Part shown: in pieces, positions 60,055 through 64,000 of the stretch
Layout: the number at the start of each line of letters is the position of its first letter
Position numbering within the stretch: position 1 is the stretch's first letter
Assembly: GCA_027704905.1 (NCBI GenBank)
Contig: CM051001.1
Coordinates: 24,940,728 to 25,004,727, forward strand
Length of the DNA: 64,000 nucleotides
Source: Muraenolepis orangiensis
Lineage: Eukaryota; Chordata; Actinopteri; Gadiformes; Muraenolepididae
Direction of reading: 5' to 3'
The notes under the pieces: generated by a model
What the model was told of the DNA's origin: nothing
The model's database searches: none
Seen by the model: the letters and a program-made list of their open reading frames with translations, nothing else
Position numbers and translations under genes: made by a program

Positions 60055-60359
60055 ATTGTGAAACCCCTAAACTTGCTTAAGTCCTGACATTAATAGCTCT
60101 TAGCATGTTGTATATGTTAGCAAGTGTATATCCTTAATGTTGATAACACGCTCTTATCACAGCTACTTAAGCAGGTGACCTAGCAGTACGAAATTGTGTT
60201 ATTCATCTTGTTAATATGAATACTTGTGAACTGCTGTATTTTTATGTTTGCGTACCTCAGTGTTATGCTATTGTCTGCTTCAACTAATGTACACCTTGTA
60301 AGTCGCTTTGGATAAAAGCGTCTGCCAAATGCCCTAAATGTAAATGTAAATGTAAATGC
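60055..60359 (+). mobile_element. L2-type LINE 3' UTR and tail
   Basis: ACTTGCTTAAGTCCTGACAT, AGCTACTTAAGCAGGTGACC and GTCGCTTTGGATAAAAGCGT with a TGTAAA-repeat tail match the reverse of 50214-50510. 5'-truncated to the UTR. Confidence 0.9.
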
Positions 60360-60433
60360 ATAGTGACACAGATTAAACCCCCCACAGTGCTGACATATGG
60401 GCCTGCAGCCTGTCAAGGTCCTGCTGTGTGTGT

Positions 60434-61705
<1,272 letters not shown>

Positions 61706-61774
<69 letters not shown>
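61706..61774. repeat. (GT)n microsatellite
   Basis: About 34 GT units. Confidence 0.97.
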
Positions 61775-61775
<1 letters not shown>

Positions 61776-62116
61776 CTGTGTGGCCATATTCATTTCCTGT
61801 GTGGAAGTTCTATGACTTCCAGAGCATAAGAGCATTCAGGATATTGGCTCAGTGGGACAGGGAATAGTGACTGCAGGAACAACAGAGCACAGCACAGTGA
61901 CACAGAAGAGAGCACCATCCACATCAACAGACACACAGCGGATTATATGGGTCTTCACTGCACTGAACACTTCTGAGAAGAGACATCCATGACACATCAT
62001 GGATGTCTGTGTGGTTTCAGTGACGCACGTGTTCAGGTCTTTCGGTGGCAGATTGATTGACATCCATCTATGGCAACCGTGAGAAGTATCCCTGTAGTGA
62101 TGTGACACTTTGTTAG
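61775..62116. other. No feature recognised
   Basis: A 15-bp near-palindrome CATCCATGACACATCATGGATG lies at 61984-62005; nothing else. Confidence 0.45.
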
Positions 62117-62151
62117 AGTCTCTCTCTCTCTCTCTCGTCTTTCACTCGCTC

Positions 62152-62206
<55 letters not shown>

Positions 62207-62211
62207 CTCTC

Positions 62212-62269
<58 letters not shown>

Positions 62270-62270
62270 T
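62117..62270. repeat. (CT)n microsatellite, interrupted
   Basis: CT arrays with TCC interruptions. Confidence 0.96.
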
Positions 62271-62576
62271 CATTATGCTCAGTCAAGTGGTGGTCAAGGG
62301 GTGTGCATTGAGAGACCATCCTGCAGTCGATTCGATTAATCCTTGGCTCTGTTTTGGAGAAAACAGACGGCAGTGGTGTATATTTTTTTTGTTAATTCTG
62401 TGCAATAGATCTGAACAGCGGGCGTGCAAAAGAACAGCAGTAATACAAACAGTCGTTGTAGAAAGCATCATATGTTGTGTGCAAAAGCAGAAGGTTTTTG
62501 TATGTAGAAGTACTATTATAAAGATGCTACCAAGGTATACGTGGGTCATTTAAAGTTGCCTTCATATGTTCCCGGG

Positions 62577-62590
62577 CCACTAGGGGGCAG
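62577..62590 (+). promoter_or_regulatory. CTCF-like motif
   Basis: CCACTAGGGGGCAG is a full match to the vertebrate CTCF core consensus (CCASYAGRKGGCR). Occupancy cannot be judged from sequence. Confidence 0.55.
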
Positions 62591-62841
62591 ATGTTACATT
62601 ACAAATGTTGTAAACCATATCCTATGTATAGTTGACTTGGCAGGCACCATTTTCTGAGAACAAATAGGAAGAAAAACACACAAAACCATCTTCAAAAGAA
62701 GTACCAGATTAAAATAAATGACTTGATTAACCACCTGTTGAATGGTTCAATTCAAGGAATTATTTAAATGTTGTTATTTTTATGGAGGTTATTATTACTC
62801 AGAAGAAATAATTGGGATTTCTCAAACAAAGTGGGCCTTGA

Positions 62842-62855
62842 CTGCCATCTATTGG
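62842..62855 (-). promoter_or_regulatory. Weaker CTCF-like motif, opposite orientation
   Basis: On minus CCAATAGATGGCAG, one mismatch to the core consensus. It faces the motif at 62577. Confidence 0.35.
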
Positions 62856-62909
62856 CTAGTTTACAAATGCAATTGTAACTCCTTTTTATTGGATTGATTG
62901 GTGTGGTAA

Positions 62910-63164
62910 ATATACTCTACCACGGGCCCACCCTGGGTCACCACCAACGGCACCCTGGCCCTCCAGCAGATCAAGGAGCTCCTGGAGATCGCCCATAACC
63001 ACACTGGTGCAGTGCGGCTAGGCAACGCTAGCGGGCTACTGCTGCCGGCGCAGATGGGGGAGCAGGCGGCCCACAGTGTGGCGGTGTTCCTGCCCGAGTC
63101 CCTGGTGCTGTGTATCCGGGAGGAGCCAATCCTGTGTCTCTTCCTCATGCTGTTGACCTTGTAG
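62910..63164 (+). pseudogene. GC-rich 84-codon open segment, unidentified protein-like sequence
   Basis: Open from just after TAA (62907) to TAG (63162-63164), with no start codon at its front. It reads TTGPPWVTTNGTLALQQIKE, LLEIAHNHTGAVRLGNASGL, LLPAQMGEQAAHSVAVFLPE and SLVLCIREEPILCLFLMLLT. Third positions are mostly G or C and the segment is far richer in GC than its AT-rich flanks. It looks like one exon or a retrocopy piece of a real gene, but I do not recognise the family. The minus strand is also open here (62861-63244), less protein-like. Exact 13-bp inverted repeats bound it (62915-62927, 63164-63176). Confidence 0.45.
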
Positions 63165-63176
63165 CCCGTGGTAGAG
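62915..63176. repeat. 13-bp perfect inverted repeats bounding the GC-rich segment
   Basis: CTCTACCACGGGC at 62915-62927 and its reverse complement at 63164-63176, 262 bp end to end. The flanks are AAATATA and AAATAAT, a possible imperfect target duplication. Confidence 0.85.
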
Positions 63177-64000
63177 AAATAATTGATATGATCCACATTA
63201 TAATGATTGTTGCAAATGGGAAAACCGTAACTGACCAGTTTCACCCCATCATTATCAGTTGGTCCATTCTATGATTATAAAGAATGACCATGTTAGATGT
63301 AAAAAAAACACTGACAAAATACCTATTATATATCACTCCCCATTGTCTGTTATTTGATTTGTATTTAACTATTCTCTCAAGCAACAATTGACTGAATCAT
63401 TGACGTGTGTCATTGTGGAGACTTCCAATCAATATACACCGTGGAAGACCAAACAGAACACAAGCATACAGTTCACTGAGGGAGCTTTAATGGTTTTCTG
63501 ATGTTTCATGTTCAAACACAGCTGCAATTCTCTGGGCAATTAAACAAAGGGACATGTTGCCACTCTCATAACTCGTAAAAAGTGGGCTTTAAGAAAGGAA
63601 TTGTCAAAGGTGACAAGTGTGTCACACATCGGTGCTGTTGAAATCCCCACACTTTGATTTGTGTGAAGAATTAGTAGAGCATTTTGAACTTAACTCAACA
63701 TTTTCTCATGATCTCGCTATCAAATTCATAGAGAAGCCACACAACAGACATCATGTTTTGCAAAAACAACGATAATTTGATAGCAATTCTTATAACATAA
63801 ATAATGCCATGAATTGAACAAAAAGGCATGTGAGGATAAACAGCATCGAACACAATGGTAGGAATGTGTTAAATATAAAACAACATTGATTGTACATTGT
63901 GTTCGGCTGGAAGATATTATGAACACAGTCGGGTCGCTGCGATTGGTCATCCAGAGGCTAACCCCAGCTAGCCAACATCAATGTAATCAGCCTTCGATAT
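63177..64000. other. No feature recognised
   Basis: AT-rich; nothing seen. Confidence 0.5.

Noticed and set aside
62861..63244. 127-codon minus frame over the GC-rich cassette
   Set aside because: The plus reading has better residue balance; the minus frame is rich in Arg, Ser and Trp as expected for antisense of a GC-rich coding strand.

Overview
The window looks like gene-poor, repeat-rich DNA from a ray-finned (teleost-like) fish nuclear genome. The evidence is the mix of degenerate mobile elements: Rex1/CR1-like, L2 and RTE-like LINEs, a Tc1-like element, a pogo/Tigger-like element, small non-autonomous hAT elements, a tRNA-derived SINE and solo LTRs. Long CA/GT and CT/GA microsatellites occur about once every 3 kb. 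I found no intact host gene with a credible exon-intron structure. Every recognisable coding stretch is a transposon protein or a broken copy of a multi-copy gene family. Family names rest on motifs read from the sequence, not on a database search.

Layout. 1-4735 is a three-level nest: an L2 LINE (+) split by a near full-length Rex1-like LINE (-), which is itself split by a solo LTR (+). 4736-9240 holds a hAT element with an exact 8-bp target duplication. 9.2-17.1 kb holds a tandem repeat, a Rex1-like fragment carrying a Tc1 insertion, LINE tails, a solo-LTR-like element, a template-switch-like rearrangement and a hAT element. 17.9-18.6 kb is a CT-array/126-bp tandem duplication. 19.3-24.3 kb holds a minisatellite, a degenerate Rex1-like LINE (+) with a duplicated 3' end, and an L2-type endonuclease piece.

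26.3-32.2 kb is a graveyard of gene fragments: a HECT-type (G2E3-like) ubiquitin-ligase remnant cut by a hAT element, a nearly open integrase core (-), an IS630-like DNA-binding segment and LINE reverse transcriptase pieces. 34.0-38.6 kb holds a long-TIR MITE, LINE tails, an LTR-like element with a SINE inside, and a minisatellite. 43.7-48.5 kb holds a 20-bp minisatellite, LTR-like elements, a pogo/Tigger element with both ends, and three abutting LINEs (L2 -, RTE-like +, Rex1-like -). 50.2-51.8 kb is an L2 LINE (-). 55.6 kb holds a RecQ-like helicase fragment and 58.2 kb a gypsy-like gag fragment. 62.5-63.2 kb holds CTCF-like motifs next to a GC-rich 84-codon frame bounded by 13-bp inverted repeats.

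The elements do not form a pathway; their relations are those of insertion order. Three Rex1-like LINE families are distinguished here: A (tail of TCTAA repeats), B (tail of TTGAC repeats) and C (tail GGGAGGGAA...CTTGAATC). Two insertions, the solo LTR at 3612-4116 and the hAT at 28222-28932, sit so precisely that reading frame is continuous on either side, which dates them after the host copies were made. The observations most worth checking are the nested locus, the X-Y-X rearrangement at 14.7-16.6 kb, the GC-rich frame at 62.9 kb, the split HECT copy, the near-open integrase, and the unnamed repeat pairs at 35.6/53.2 kb and 36.1/49.9 kb.
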